Shown here in pieces: positions 36,741-48,377 of a stretch of 64,000 nucleotides of DNA. This DNA is from Brevundimonas pishanensis. Its GTDB lineage: Bacteria > Pseudomonadota > Alphaproteobacteria > Caulobacterales > Caulobacteraceae. Location of the stretch: positions 186,001 through 250,000 of the forward strand of contig NZ_JAJKBG010000003.1 in NCBI RefSeq assembly GCF_022750635.1. The letters are read 5' to 3'. Under the pieces are notes generated by a model. The model was not told the DNA's origin. It worked only from the letters and a program-made list of their open reading frames with translations, and searched no databases. Each line of letters starts with the position of its first letter. Within the stretch, counting starts at the first letter, position 1. The position numbers and the translations under genes are program-made.

Positions 36741-37201
36741 TCAGCGTCACGTGTCAACTGGATAGCCTTCGACAAATGCGTCGCGTCCACGCGAGGCTCG
36801 ACCCATCCGCAAGCCACAGCCGCCAGTTCGGCGGCTTCTCCTCCGGGCGATAGCTCGATGACCGGGCCGTCAATCGGCATCACGGGGCCTATCACCAAGT
36901 CGTCTCGCAAGGACGCATAGTCCATGCGTTGGCCTGTCTTGGCGATACAGTCGAACTGCCACCAGGAATAGCCGCCGATGTAGTTCTTTCCGCCAATGGC
37001 GGATGGCTCCGCGCTCAACTGCACGCTGCGCATGCGGGCGTTGGCCCCGTCGCGAGTGATGCTGTCCAGCTCGGCGAAATAGACGAACCGGCCTTCCCGC
37101 ACCAACTGCATACGCACGTCTTCTGGCTCGGCAGTCTGGCCACCGGTGAATGCGAGAACTATCGCGAGCGTAGCAAGTTTTGACACTGTGTGAGAACTCA
37201 T
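36737..37201 (-). CDS. Hypothetical secreted protein, resembling surface-adhesin E-like proteins
   Basis: A 154-residue protein with an N-terminal signal peptide (SSHTVSKLATLAIVLAFTGGQTA). The pattern YFAELDSITRDGANARM, then FDCIAKTGQRMDYASL and a final Cys near GGEAAELAAVACGW, resembles small periplasmic proteins of the surface-adhesin E type, with two cysteines likely paired. The match is by eye and weak. It is convergent with mscS. Confidence 0.55.
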   Translation of the reverse strand: MSSHTVSKLATLAIVLAFTGGQTAEPEDVRMQLVREGRFVYFAELDSITRDGANARMRSVQLSAEPSAIGGKNYIGGYSWWQFDCIAKTGQRMDYASLRDDLVIGPVMPIDGPVIELSPGGEAAELAAVACGWVEPRVDATHLSKAIQLTRDAD

Positions 37202-37232
37202 CGTTAATCGGCGTTAGCTAAGCTACAGGTTA

Positions 37233-38042
37233 ATGACCCAACCGCATCTTAACGCCACAGCCACCACCAATATCAAATCGTCCCGACCCGTGGGACAAAG
37301 AGTGACTGTGCTCGGCCAACAGATGGACCTGATGACAGGGCGTCAGGTGTTGGAGTGGGTGGTCTATGCCGCGCGCGGCCGCCGGCGTGCGATTGTCGCC
37401 AACCACAATCTGCACAGCCTGTATCTGGTCGAGCGCCATCCCGAGATGGCGCGCCTGTATGACATGGCCAATCTCATTCAGGTCGACTCCATGCCGTTGA
37501 TCCGGTTTGCGCAGATGACCGGAAAACCTGCCAAGGCGGAGCATCGCTCGACCTATCTCGACTGGCGCGACGACTTTTGGGGATTGGCCCAGCGGTTTGG
37601 CTTGCGCGTCTTCTATCTGGGCGGGGAGCCCGGCATCGCGACGGGTGCCGTGCGTATGATGGAGATGGCCTATCCCGACGTGCGCTTCTCGGGCCATGAC
37701 GGCTTTTTCGACGTGACCAAGGACGGCGAGGCGAACCAGAAGGTTCTGTCGACCATTCGGCGCTTTGCTCCTGATATTCTGATGGTTGGCATGGGAATGC
37801 CGCGTCAGGAAATCTGGATCGCCGAAAACTATGAAGACCTACCGCCGTGCGTCGTCATGCCAGTAGGGGCCGCTTTCGACTATGAGGTCGGTGCCCAGAA
37901 AGCAGCGCCGCGTTGGATGGGCGACTGGGGGATCGAGTGGCTGTACCGACTGTGCAGCGATCCCAAGCGACTGGCGTCCCGCTACCTTTATGAGCCGTGG
38001 TTCCTGCTTAAACCCGCCTATCGGGACCTGATCAGGCGTTGA
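37233..38042 (+). CDS. WecG/TagA/CpsF family glycosyltransferase (GT26)
   Basis: A 269-residue cytoplasmic or membrane-associated glycosyltransferase. The family pattern is clear: [50 protein letters not shown] and [19 protein letters not shown]. Members transfer ManNAc or ManNAcA to lipid-linked carriers for teichoic acids, enterobacterial common antigen or exopolysaccharide. Acceptor unknown here. It is convergent with smc and their ends overlap by 11 bases. Confidence 0.9.
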   Translation: MTQPHLNATATTNIKSSRPVGQRVTVLGQQMDLMTGRQVLEWVVYAARGRRRAIVANHNLHSLYLVERHPEMARLYDMANLIQVDSMPLIRFAQMTGKPAKAEHRSTYLDWRDDFWGLAQRFGLRVFYLGGEPGIATGAVRMMEMAYPDVRFSGHDGFFDVTKDGEANQKVLSTIRRFAPDILMVGMGMPRQEIWIAENYEDLPPCVVMPVGAAFDYEVGAQKAAPRWMGDWGIEWLYRLCSDPKRLASRYLYEPWFLLKPAYRDLIRR

Positions 38043-41000
38043 TGATGGTCTCGGCCTGTTTCAGGTCGACGCTGACCAGCTGGCTCATGCCGCGTTCGGG
38101 CATGGTCACGCCATAGAGGCGGTCCATCCGGCTCATCGTCACCGGATTGTGGGTGATGCAGATGAAGCGGGTGTCGGTGCGCGAACGCATTTCGTGCAGC
38201 ATCTTGCAGAAGCGGTCGACGTTGGCATCGTCCAGCGGCGCATCCACCTCGTCCAGCACGCAGACGGGGGCAGGGTTGGCCAGGAACACGCCAAAGATCA
38301 GCGCCGCTGCCGTCAGGGCCTGTTCGCCACCCGACATTAGGCTCATGACCGACAGGCGCTTGCCGGGCGGGCAGGCGTAGATTTCCAGACCGGCTTCCAG
38401 CGGGTCATCGCTTTCTACCAGCTTCAGTTCGGCCTGACCGCCACCGAACAGGGCCTCGAACAAGGCTTTGAAATTCTCGTTGATGATCTCGAAGGCGGCG
38501 AGCAGGCGCTCGCGGCCCTCGGCGTTCAGTTCATCAATGCCGTCGCGCAATTTGGCGATGGCTTGGGTCAGGTCGATGCGCTCGGACTTCATCGCGCCCA
38601 GGCGGTCGTCGTATTCGGCGGCTTCCTCCTCGGCCCGCAGATTGACCGCGCCCAGCGCCTCGCGCTCGCGTTCCAGCGCGAACAGCAGGTTCTCGGCCCC
38701 CTGCGTATCCGGCGGGCGGGCGATGGCATCTTCCTGAAGCTTCTTGCCCAGTTCTTCGGGCGTCATCTGCGCGGTTTCGCCCAAGTTGCGGTCGGCGTCG
38801 GCCAGCTTTTCATCGGCCGCTTCGGCGCGGGCCTGAAGGGCGGCGCGGGCTTCGCGGGCCTGACCGGCAGCGGCTTCGGCGGCGCGGGCGGCGCGGTCGG
38901 CCTCGGCGGCGTCGAACTCGACATGTTGCAGGGCGTCGGTCGCAGCCTTTTTGCGGTTCTCGGCAGCGATCAGCGTGTCCATCAGCTTGCCGCGTTGTTC
39001 GGCAAATCCGGCGGGCGCTTCCTCGGCTTTCTTGAGCTGGGCGGCGGCCTTTTCGGCGTCCTTTTCCAGCGTCTTGATGCGGGCGGTGGCTTCTTTCGAG
39101 CGTCCGATCCAGCTTTCATGGGCGCGGGACAGACTACCGAGGCGTTGTTCGCGCTGCTGGCGGTCACGCAGCTCCTCGTCGCGGCGTGAACGGGCGTTCT
39201 GCGCGGCCTGACGGGCGTTGTCGGCAGCGCCGCGCGCGGCGTTCAGATCACCGCGCAGGGTGGCGATAGTTTCGGACGCTTCCTCGATGTTTTGCGCGGC
39301 GCCGTATGCAGTCTGCGCCTCAGCTGTTTCGGCATCCAATCGAGCGACGGTCTCGTCCAGCGACTGTGCGCGGGCTTCCTTGCGGGTTTGCTCCCTGCGC
39401 AGATGCTCCAGCCGGTCGCGGGCACTGGCGACGGCCTTGTCCAGACCGAACGGGCGGGTACGTGCCTGTTTGACGGCTTCTTCGGCAGCGCGGAATGCGT
39501 CGGTAGCGGCACGCATGGCGGCTTGTGCCGCCTCCAGTGCAGGACGCCCCGCGTCGATCTCGGCTTCCAATTCCGACAGGCGCGTGCGCTGGGCCAGTCG
39601 CACGGCGGCGGGGCGCGGAGCCTCGGCGCGGCTGACGAAACCATCCCAGCGATAAAGGTCGCCTTCCTTGGTCACCAGACGCGCACCTCGCGGCAGACTG
39701 CGGGCGAGGTCGGCGACGCGGTCACGCGGGGCAACGCCGCAGAAAGCCAGACGTGCGGCAAGTTGTTCGGGCGCATTCACATGGGCCGACAAAGGCTCGA
39801 CGCCATCCGGCCAGCTATGCGGCGAGGCCTCGGCTCCGGCCCAGTGCGCAGGGGCAGCATTGTCTAGCGCGGCATCCAGATCATCGCCCAGAGCAGCGGC
39901 CAGTGCGGCCTCATAGCCCTTACTGGCCGAAACCTTATCCAGCGCTGGGGCATGCTGGCGCTTACCCGTGACGAGCAGTTGCGCCAGACCACGCGCTTCG
40001 GTTTGCAGACGACCCAGACGGTCTTCCAGTTCGCGGGCCTTGGTGCGGGCGTCCTGCTCGGCGCGGGCGGCGTCACCACGAGAGGTCTCGGCAGCTTCCA
40101 CAGCTTCGCGGGCAGCGACCAATTCGGCTTGGGCGTCGGCCAGCGCCTTTTCGGCGGCGGCAATCTCCGGCGTTTCCAGCGGACCGAGGGCCTCGCGTTC
40201 GCGCTTGGCCTGATCGCGCTGTGCGGTCACGCGGGACAAGCGGGCCTCGGCGTCGCGTTTGCGGGCGCTCTCGGCATTGGCGCGGGCCTCGACGGCAGCC
40301 AGCGTCCCTGCGAGGCGTTCCACCTCGGTATCGGCCTGTTTGCGGGCGTCTTCGGTCTCAAGGACGGCGCGTTCCAGTTCGGGCGTGCGTTCTGGTGCAG
40401 CGGCGATCTCGGCCTTCAGGCGCGACAGATCGTTTTCGATCCGGTCCAGTTCGCGCTGGGCATCGGCGGCCATGCGGCCTTCGCGCTCGATGTCGCTGTT
40501 GATGCGGGCGACCTCGGCCTTCAGGCGGTCGACCTCGGCTTTTGCAGCCTGTTCGGCCATGTCGAGGCGGTCGCGTTCCAGCGTGGCGCGGTGGAGCAGG
40601 GCCCCGGCGACGGCGTCCTCTTCACGCGCAGGCTTCATCGCCTCTTGCGCATTGAGTGCAGCCGTCTGGGCGGCGGCTGAAGCCGTGGTTGCCTCGGCCA
40701 CAGCCTGCTCTGCGGCGCGCAGTTCGTTGCGTGAAGCGGCGGCAGCCTGTTTGGCATCGGACCAGCGCACATACAGAAGCGCCGCCTGAAGGGCGCGGAT
40801 TTCGGCGCTGATCTTTTTGTATTTTTCGGCCTGACGGGCTTCACGCTTCAGGCGGTTGAGCGTGGATTCCAGCTCCTTGCCGATGTCGTCGAGGCGGTCG
40901 AGATTGGTCTCTGCCGCCTTGAGGCGCAGTTCGGCCTCGTGGCGCCGGGTGTGCAGACCCGACACGCCGCCCGCTTCCTCAAGGATGCGACGACGGTTCT

Positions 41001-41472
41001 GCGGCTTGGCCGCGATCAGTTCGGAAATCTGCCCCTGACGCACCAGGGCCGGAGAGTTGGCGCCCGTAGAGGCATCGGCGAACAGCAGCTGGACGTCACG
41101 CGCCCGCACTTCCTTGCCGTTGATACGATAGGTCGAACCACGCCCGCGCTCGATCTTGCGCGAGACTTCCAGCACGGCTTCGTCGGTGAAGGGCTGGGGC
41201 GCGCGACGCAGGGCGTTGTCGATGGTCAGGGTGACTTCGGCGTGGTTGCGCGGGGGCCTACCCGCCGCACCCGCAAAGATCACATCCTCCATGCCCTGAC
41301 CGCGCATGGCCTTGGCCGAGTTGGCCCCCATGACCCAGCGCAGGCTTTCCAGCACATTCGACTTGCCGCAGCCGTTCGGTCCCACGATCCCGGTGAGGCC
41401 AGGTTCGATCTGGACCTCGGCAGGATCGACAAAGGACTTGAAGCCCGAAAGTCGAAGGCGCTGGAAATGCAT
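38032..41472 (-). CDS. smc: Chromosome segregation protein SMC
   Basis: Structural maintenance of chromosomes ATPase, 1146 residues, the core of the bacterial condensin. The N-terminal head has Walker [10 protein letters not shown] (about 32-40), followed by two long coiled-coil arms split by a hinge (about 500-640) and the C-terminal head with [14 protein letters not shown] signature and Walker [14 protein letters not shown]. Start ATG 41472 gives [14 protein letters not shown], as in the family. The scpA/scpB partners are not nearby. Upstream dsbA-like genes lie on the same strand nine bases away. Confidence 0.97.
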   Translation of the reverse strand: MHFQRLRLSGFKSFVDPAEVQIEPGLTGIVGPNGCGKSNVLESLRWVMGANSAKAMRGQGMEDVIFAGAAGRPPRNHAEVTLTIDNALRRAPQPFTDEAVLEVSRKIERGRGSTYRINGKEVRARDVQLLFADASTGANSPALVRQGQISELIAAKPQNRRRILEEAGGVSGLHTRRHEAELRLKAAETNLDRLDDIGKELESTLNRLKREARQAEKYKKISAEIRALQAALLYVRWSDAKQAAAASRNELRAAEQAVAEATTASAAAQTAALNAQEAMKPAREEDAVAGALLHRATLERDRLDMAEQAAKAEVDRLKAEVARINSDIEREGRMAADAQRELDRIENDLSRLKAEIAAAPERTPELERAVLETEDARKQADTEVERLAGTLAAVEARANAESARKRDAEARLSRVTAQRDQAKREREALGPLETPEIAAAEKALADAQAELVAAREAVEAAETSRGDAARAEQDARTKARELEDRLGRLQTEARGLAQLLVTGKRQHAPALDKVSASKGYEAALAAALGDDLDAALDNAAPAHWAGAEASPHSWPDGVEPLSAHVNAPEQLAARLAFCGVAPRDRVADLARSLPRGARLVTKEGDLYRWDGFVSRAEAPRPAAVRLAQRTRLSELEAEIDAGRPALEAAQAAMRAATDAFRAAEEAVKQARTRPFGLDKAVASARDRLEHLRREQTRKEARAQSLDETVARLDAETAEAQTAYGAAQNIEEASETIATLRGDLNAARGAADNARQAAQNARSRRDEELRDRQQREQRLGSLSRAHESWIGRSKEATARIKTLEKDAEKAAAQLKKAEEAPAGFAEQRGKLMDTLIAAENRKKAATDALQHVEFDAAEADRAARAAEAAAGQAREARAALQARAEAADEKLADADRNLGETAQMTPEELGKKLQEDAIARPPDTQGAENLLFALEREREALGAVNLRAEEEAAEYDDRLGAMKSERIDLTQAIAKLRDGIDELNAEGRERLLAAFEIINENFKALFEALFGGGQAELKLVESDDPLEAGLEIYACPPGKRLSVMSLMSGGEQALTAAALIFGVFLANPAPVCVLDEVDAPLDDANVDRFCKMLHEMRSRTDTRFICITHNPVTMSRMDRLYGVTMPERGMSQLVSVDLKQAETIINA

Positions 41473-41481
41473 CGCTCGGGT

Positions 41482-42150
41482 TTAGCGCGCCAGAGGCTGG
41501 ATCGCCGCGACCATGCCTTGCAGCGAATGGTCTTCGACGCGGCGGCCATTCACGAACAGCGACGGCGTCGAGTCGACACCTGCGGCCAAAGCGGCGCTCG
41601 TATCGCGTGCCAGGCCTTCGGCGGTCGCGGGCAAACGCATGCAGGTTTGGAGCTCTTGCTCAGTACGGCCCGTGGTGCCGATCGCGGAGTACAGCCAATT
41701 TTGCACCGCACCCGAGGCAAAGGCCGAGGCTTGATTGGCCATTAGCTGGCTGGCCATATCAAAGAACTTGCTGGGGGCTGCACAGCGGCCAAGGGCTGCA
41801 GCGGCGTTTGCTACCTGAAGCGGCGGGGTCGGCAGATCGCGGAAGATCAGTTTGGCCTTGCCGGTGTCGATGTAACGCGCCTTGAGTTCCGGCAGCACCG
41901 TGTTGGCAAAGTCTGCACAGTGCGAGCAGGTGAAGCTGGCGTACTCGATGATGGTGATCGGGGCATCGGCGCGGCCCAGCACACGGTCGCTGGGCAGGGA
42001 TGCCGGAACCGACACGACAGCCGGAGCTTGCCGTGCCGGAGCGGTGGAACGAGTGGGCGACATATCTGTCATCGCCGATGCACTGCCCGCTACGGCCGTA
42101 GCCATCGCAAACGCGGTCAGAAGAGGGATAAAACGCCCACCCATATCCAT
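41482..42150 (-). CDS. DsbA-family thiol oxidoreductase, periplasmic
   Basis: A 222-residue thioredoxin-fold protein with signal peptide (cleaved near GSASAM, about 27) and the redox motif CSHC in YASFTCSHCADF (about 95). A cis-Pro segment VDSTPSLFVNGR is visible. It likely forms or reshuffles disulfides in envelope proteins. It is six bases downstream of a second DsbA-like gene and nine bases upstream of smc, so the three form an operon. Confidence 0.9.
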   Translation of the reverse strand: MDMGGRFIPLLTAFAMATAVAGSASAMTDMSPTRSTAPARQAPAVVSVPASLPSDRVLGRADAPITIIEYASFTCSHCADFANTVLPELKARYIDTGKAKLIFRDLPTPPLQVANAAAALGRCAAPSKFFDMASQLMANQASAFASGAVQNWLYSAIGTTGRTEQELQTCMRLPATAEGLARDTSAALAAGVDSTPSLFVNGRRVEDHSLQGMVAAIQPLAR

Positions 42151-42156
42151 TCGTCC

Positions 42157-42789
42157 TTACTTGGCTAGTTCTGCGTCGACGGCAGCCGAAAGGCTGCTGA
42201 GCGACGAGTCTACGATCTTCTGATCATTGACGTAGAAGGCGGGCGTGCCGCTCACGCCTTTTTCGATACCGGCGCGGATGCGCTTCTCGAGAGCAGCCAG
42301 CGCGTCCTTGTCGTTCAGGCAGGTTTCGATCTCTGCTGCCGACATGCCGGCACCTTGTGCGATGCGGTTCAGGCTCTGGCGCGGCGGAACGCCGGCAGCC
42401 CATTCCTGTTGCGAGGCCATGATGGCATGCACGACGTCGAAGTATTTGTCGTTACCGGCACAACGGGCCAGCATGAAACCGGCGGCAGCAATGTCTTGCG
42501 GCGGGGTCGGGAACTCGCGGAAGATGAAGCGGACCTTGTTGGTGTCCACGTATTTGGCCTTGAATTCCGGCCAGACTTCCTGGTTCCAAACGGCGCAGTG
42601 ACCGCAGGTAACCGACGCGTATTCGACCACGGTGACCTTGGCACCCTCTGCTGCGCCCAGCGCCATATCGCCTTCCGCGGCACCACCGGCCTTGGGCGAG
42701 CAACCCGCCATGGCAACCATCGCGCTGAGAGCGGCGGCAGTGATTGCTGCGCGGCGGCTCATAGCCGCAAATTTGTTCTTGGAAGCCAT
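42157..42789 (-). CDS. DsbA-family thiol oxidoreductase, predicted lipoprotein
   Basis: A 210-residue thioredoxin-fold protein. The N-terminus (RRAAITAAALSAMVAMAGCSP) is a lipoprotein signal with the lipid-modified Cys at about residue 29, and the redox motif is CGHC in YASVTCGHCAVW. The cis-Pro region GVSGTPAFYVNDQ is also present. Apart from the leader it is a paralogue of the next gene, so a membrane-tethered and a soluble version are encoded side by side. Confidence 0.9.
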   Translation of the reverse strand: MASKNKFAAMSRRAAITAAALSAMVAMAGCSPKAGGAAEGDMALGAAEGAKVTVVEYASVTCGHCAVWNQEVWPEFKAKYVDTNKVRFIFREFPTPPQDIAAAGFMLARCAGNDKYFDVVHAIMASQQEWAAGVPPRQSLNRIAQGAGMSAAEIETCLNDKDALAALEKRIRAGIEKGVSGTPAFYVNDQKIVDSSLSSLSAAVDAELAK

Positions 42790-42995
42790 TGGTCGGACCT
42801 CAATCCTCAGAAGCTAAGATATGGGAACAGTGGGGGGTGTTGTCCTACACGACACCCAGTTCCGTCTAGATTAAACACGCCGATCTCGCTCGATAACGCT
42901 ATTTCGCGTGGATGGCGGTTATTTAATCTCCAGTACCATTGCGGCACCATGCGAGAACAGTGGTTGTTCATTGCAAACAGCGCGCTATTGCGATG

Positions 42996-43571
42996 TCAAC
43001 GATACGGGTCCTCGCCTTCGTCCTGCGAACGGGCGAGGGCGGCCTTGCCGAGTTTGGTCAGAGCTTTGCGTAAATGTTCGGGCAGGTCGGCAACCGACGC
43101 TTCCAACTCGGCTTCGGCAGCCGGAGCAATCGGCGGCAAGGGTTTGAGCGTGCGAGAGCGCGGGGCCTTGGTCGAGGTGACAAGCGGCTTTACCGGCCCC
43201 TGCTGGATGCGGATTTTTTCGATGGCATTGGCACCGAGGTACAGGTTCACCTGCTCGATGATTTCGTGCTGCTGATGCTGGACCAGAAGCGAGGCGGGGC
43301 CTACGACGCGCAGTTCCAGAATGCCCGGCGTATTGCCCTTGCCCTTGATGATTTTTAGCGGGCGCGAAACGCGGGCCATGCGCTCGCCGACAATCTCGGC
43401 CCAGCGGCCCTCGAGGCTGTTGGCGCTGCGTCCGAATTTGCTGTCCAGTTCCTTGATGAACTTCTGCAGCTTTTGCGAGGCGCGCGGAGGCGGACGCAGC
43501 GGCGGCTTGGTCCTTCGCTGTGCGAGGATCTGGCGGGCTTCTTCTTCGGTGGGCAGGGGTCTGCGCGACAT
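42996..43571 (-). CDS. DUF721 domain protein (DciA-like)
   Basis: A 191-residue protein with a basic start and a DUF721 domain (about 35-115) including LEGRWAEIVGERMARVSRP, then GILELRVVGPASLLVQHQQHEIIEQVNLYLG. DUF721 proteins include DciA, which loads the replicative helicase in bacteria lacking DnaC. The C-terminal third is low-complexity (proline, alanine). It is divergent from mutY with 81 bases between. Confidence 0.85.
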   Translation of the reverse strand: MSRRPLPTEEEARQILAQRRTKPPLRPPPRASQKLQKFIKELDSKFGRSANSLEGRWAEIVGERMARVSRPLKIIKGKGNTPGILELRVVGPASLLVQHQQHEIIEQVNLYLGANAIEKIRIQQGPVKPLVTSTKAPRSRTLKPLPPIAPAAEAELEASVADLPEHLRKALTKLGKAALARSQDEGEDPYR

Positions 43572-43652
43572 GGAACTGTTATAGGCGAAAGTTGGCCGTT
43601 TGCCGATGCGAAGAAAGCTGTCGGCTGCGAATAAAGCCGCTATTCAGGCGGG

Positions 43653-44684
43653 ATGAAGCCCTCCGAAATCGCCCGACTGCGTGCTGCCTTGCTCGATTGG
43701 TATGATGCCAACGCCCGCGACCTGCCGTGGCGAACTGAACCGGGCGAGGCAACGCGCACCGATCCTTATCGCGTGTGGATGTCTGAAGTCATGCTGCAAC
43801 AGACGACGACCGTCCACGCGGCTCCATACTTCCACACCTTTACGAAGCGCTGGCCAACCGTCAGCGACTTGGCGGCAGCGGACGACGCCGATGTGATGGC
43901 AGCATGGGCGGGGCTTGGCTATTACGCCCGTGCCCGCAATCTGCTGGCCTGCGCGCGCATGGTCGCCGAGGATTACAACGGCGTGTTTCCCGATACAGAA
44001 GAGGCGCTTCTGAAGCTGAAGGGCGTGGGTGCCTATACAGCTGCGGCGGTGGCGGCGATTGCCTTTGGCCGTCCCGCCAATGTGGTCGACGGCAATGTCG
44101 AACGCGTCATGAGCCGCCTGTTTGCGGTAAAGAACGAGGTGCCCGCCGCGCGTCCGGAGTTGAAGCGTCTGGCGGGCCTGTTCGTCAGCGACCATCGCCC
44201 CAGTGATTGGCCTCAGGCCCTGATGGATCTTGGCGCTCGTATCTGTCGGCCCAAGTCGCCCCTGTGCGAGCAATGCCCGTTGTCGTTTGGCTGTGAAGCC
44301 TATGCCGAGGGCGAACCGCAGTCCTATCCGCGCAAGGCCAAAAAGGCCGAGCGCCCGCACCGTCTGGGCCATGCTTTTGTCCTGCGCGATGGCAAGGGCA
44401 GGGTGGCTTTGGTCAAGCGCCCCGAGAAAGGACTGCTGGGGGGCATGCTGGGGCTGTTCGGCTCGGAATGGTCTGCTGTTCCTGCCTATGAGCCGCCATT
44501 GACAGCGGACTGGGTCGAGGCAGGGACCATCAACCACGTCTTCACCCACTTCTCCCTCGACCTGACGGCGCATGTGGCGACGGGACATGCGGACGATCCA
44601 TCGTTGATCTGGATAGACGAAGCAGAGGCGCTGAAATCCCTACCGACCGTGTTCAAGAAGGCGCTGGAGCGGGCGCTGGCGTGA
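43653..44684 (+). CDS. mutY: A/G-specific adenine glycosylase
   Basis: Base excision repair enzyme that removes adenine mispaired with 8-oxoG. Landmarks in the 343-residue protein: ARDLPWR, SEVMLQQTT with the catalytic Glu, helix-hairpin-helix LKGVGAYTAAAVA, VVDGNVERV with the catalytic Asp, and the iron-sulfur cluster cysteines C-X6-C-X2-C-X5-C (CRPKSPLCEQCPLSFGC). A NUDIX-like C-terminal domain follows. It is convergent with ccrM across a shared hairpin. Confidence 0.96.
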   Translation: MKPSEIARLRAALLDWYDANARDLPWRTEPGEATRTDPYRVWMSEVMLQQTTTVHAAPYFHTFTKRWPTVSDLAAADDADVMAAWAGLGYYARARNLLACARMVAEDYNGVFPDTEEALLKLKGVGAYTAAAVAAIAFGRPANVVDGNVERVMSRLFAVKNEVPAARPELKRLAGLFVSDHRPSDWPQALMDLGARICRPKSPLCEQCPLSFGCEAYAEGEPQSYPRKAKKAERPHRLGHAFVLRDGKGRVALVKRPEKGLLGGMLGLFGSEWSAVPAYEPPLTADWVEAGTINHVFTHFSLDLTAHVATGHADDPSLIWIDEAEALKSLPTVFKKALERALA

Positions 44685-44690
44685 CAAAGA

Positions 44691-44721
44691 AAAAGGGCCG
44701 CTCCTTTTGGAAGCGGCCCTT
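44691..44721 (-). terminator. Terminator between mutY and ccrM (strong for ccrM)
   Basis: AAGGGCCGCT (44693-44702) pairs with AGCGGCCCTT (44712-44721), extended by CC/GG around TTTT. On the minus strand it is followed by a TTTTTC stretch, so it terminates ccrM; it could also stop mutY transcription. Confidence 0.85.
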
Positions 44722-44764
44722 GAAGTTTCGGGCGATGCGCCGCCCGCCGTTTGTCCGAGAAAGC

Positions 44765-45999
<1,235 letters not shown>

Positions 46000-46132
46000 C
46001 GCAAAATTTATTTTTGCAGACCCCGCTTGAGCGCGACTTCACTGCGTTCGCCCATCACCAGTTTGTTAATTTCCTCAAGATCGTCCGCATCGGACACTTC
46101 GCACGGCCTCAAGAGGGGTCTATGAGGCCCAT

Positions 46133-47572
46133 ATGATCCGTCGTCTTCGTCCCGTTCCGTTTGCCCTTGGCCCCGTCCACTTCGTCGGTATCGGCGGCAT
46201 TGGCATGAGTGGCATCGCCGAAATCATGCTGAAAATCGGCTATCAGGTGCAGGGCTCTGACGCCAAGGCCAGCGCCAATACCGAGCGCCTCGAAAAGCTG
46301 GGTGCCCGCATCTACATCGGCCACGACGCTGCCCACATCACCGAGGGTGTGGCGGCGGTCGTCTATTCGACCGCCGTTAAGGCCGAGAACCCCGAGATGG
46401 TCGAGGCGCGCGAGCGCCGCATTCCGGTAGTACGTCGTGCAGAGATGCTGGCCGAGCTGATGCGTCTGCAGTTCTCGATTGGTGTCGGTGGTACCCACGG
46501 CAAGACGACGACGACCTCGATGGTCGCGGCGCTGCTGGATGCCGGCAACCTTGATCCGACCGTTGTGAACGGCGGCATCATCAACGCCTATGGTACCAAC
46601 GCCAAGGTCGGCGACGGTGACTGGATTGTCGTCGAGGCCGACGAGTCCGATGGCTCGTTCCTTCGCCTGAAATGTACCGTGGCGATGATCACCAACATCG
46701 ATCCGGAGCATCTGGATCATTACGGTGACTTTGACGCGGTGAAGAAGGCCTTCCGCGATTTTATCGAGGATACGCCCTTCTATGGTTTCGGCGTGGTCTG
46801 CCTTGATCATCCCGAAGTTCAGAAGCTGGCGGCCCAGATCGTTAACCGCCGCCTGATCACCTATGGCCTCAATCCGCAGGCCATGGTCCGCGCCGAGAAT
46901 GTGCAGATGGATCCGGACGGCTCGACCTTCGACGTCGTGATCCGCGCTTCGCATGCCAGCGATGAAGACACCCGTATCGACGGCGTGCGTCTGCCGATGG
47001 CGGGCTGGCACAATGTGTCGAACGCACTGGCGGCCATCTCGGTCGCCCGTGAAGTCGGCGTTGACGATGATGGCATCCGTACGGGCCTTGCCAATTTTGG
47101 CGGTGTGAAGCGTCGCTTCACCACCACGGGCTTTGCCCACGGTGTACGTATCATTGACGACTATGGCCACCACCCGGTCGAAATCGCTGCGGTCCTCAAA
47201 GCCGCCCGGCAAGTGGTGCAAAACGCCGACCAATCGGGGCGAGTGATCGCTGTGGTACAGCCGCACCGTTACACCCGCCTGCGCGATCTGATGTCGGACT
47301 TCTCGACCTGCTTCATGGATGCCGACAGCGTTCTGGTCGCCGACGTGTATCCGGCCGGCGAGCAGCCGATCGAGGGCGTGGACAAACACGCTCTGGTCAG
47401 CGGCATCAAACAGTTCGGCCATCGCCACGTCGCGGCTCTTGAAAGTGCCGACGCACTGGCCAAGGTCATCCGCGAAGAAGCCAAGGAAGGCGATCTGGTC
47501 GTCTGCCTCGGCGCGGGCGACATCACGGCTTGGGCCTATGCCCTGCCTGAACAGTTGGAAGCGCTGGCCTAA
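46133..47572 (+). CDS. murC: UDP-MurNAc-L-alanine ligase
   Basis: First Mur ligase, adding L-alanine to UDP-MurNAc. Family landmarks in the 479-residue product: [15 protein letters not shown] (about 17), [14 protein letters not shown] (about 121), [23 protein letters not shown] and [13 protein letters not shown]. Start ATG 46133 follows a GGGG-rich leader. murC has its own upstream region shared with ccrM and so is not driven by the murG operon. Confidence 0.96.
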   Translation: MIRRLRPVPFALGPVHFVGIGGIGMSGIAEIMLKIGYQVQGSDAKASANTERLEKLGARIYIGHDAAHITEGVAAVVYSTAVKAENPEMVEARERRIPVVRRAEMLAELMRLQFSIGVGGTHGKTTTTSMVAALLDAGNLDPTVVNGGIINAYGTNAKVGDGDWIVVEADESDGSFLRLKCTVAMITNIDPEHLDHYGDFDAVKKAFRDFIEDTPFYGFGVVCLDHPEVQKLAAQIVNRRLITYGLNPQAMVRAENVQMDPDGSTFDVVIRASHASDEDTRIDGVRLPMAGWHNVSNALAAISVAREVGVDDDGIRTGLANFGGVKRRFTTTGFAHGVRIIDDYGHHPVEIAAVLKAARQVVQNADQSGRVIAVVQPHRYTRLRDLMSDFSTCFMDADSVLVADVYPAGEQPIEGVDKHALVSGIKQFGHRHVAALESADALAKVIREEAKEGDLVVCLGAGDITAWAYALPEQLEALA

Positions 47573-47588
47573 ACACCGCGGGCGATGA

Positions 47589-48320
47589 TCAGGCGAGGTA
47601 TCGCAGGACCAAGCTGCCCAGAAAATAGCACATGAAGCCGGTCATGGTGACGGCGGTCACAAAGGCCGCCAGCCAGTTGAGCCTCAGTTCAATCCGTTGT
47701 TTGTCCGCGCCCGTCACCTGACCGGCGCGGACTTTTTTCATGTCACGCTCCATGTAGGTGAATAGAGCGATCATGCCGCCGATCAGCGGCAGCCAGATGA
47801 TGACGATGGTGGCCAAAGATGCTGCTGAAGCGCGACCCGAACTATAGCGGGCAATGAAGCGGTGAATGGCCTCCTGATGGCCCAAAGGCAGATAGATGAA
47901 GAGCAACAGACCAATGGCCGCGGCATAGAGCAGGGCATAGGCCAGCTTTTCACGAGGACTTGCCACTAGGGGAGGGGCAGGTTCAGTTTCCTCCGACCAC
48001 ATGGGCGGGATCTTCTCGCCGACGGCGTACTCTCCCGAGCGCTTCCTCGTTTCAACGTGCCAGAACCAGCGATGGCAGCCCGCATGGCAAATCGGCAGGA
48101 ACACCAGGATCAGGAACAAGCTAAGCACGGCATTAAACGCCTGCTCGAATGACAGCAGTTGGCCCATGGACTCGGAAAGAAACAGCAGTCCGATAACCAG
48201 CGCCAACCCACCCCATACCGCCGGAACCACGACCATAATCAGGATCAGGATGGTACGTAGCGGCTCGCGCACAGACGCGAGTAGGCCTTTCCTCTTGCGC
48301 GGGGCAGGCGTTAGAGACAT
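47589..48320 (-). CDS. Hypothetical polytopic membrane protein
   Basis: A 243-residue inner-membrane protein with an N-terminal basic region and about five hydrophobic segments (near 20-48, 60-82, 125-148, 168-190 and 213-238). A short charged loop after the second segment has HAGCHRWFWHVETRKRSGEY. No family recognised. It lies on the minus strand between murC and murB, an unexpected orientation inside the dcw cluster. Codon use matches the neighbours. Confidence 0.65.
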   Translation of the reverse strand: MSLTPAPRKRKGLLASVREPLRTILILIMVVVPAVWGGLALVIGLLFLSESMGQLLSFEQAFNAVLSLFLILVFLPICHAGCHRWFWHVETRKRSGEYAVGEKIPPMWSEETEPAPPLVASPREKLAYALLYAAAIGLLLFIYLPLGHQEAIHRFIARYSSGRASAASLATIVIIWLPLIGGMIALFTYMERDMKKVRAGQVTGADKQRIELRLNWLAAFVTAVTMTGFMCYFLGSLVLRYLA

Positions 48321-48377
48321 CTACGCATTCCCCTTTAGCCCGCAGACGGGCTTGATCGCACCGCGCACGAGAGATTT

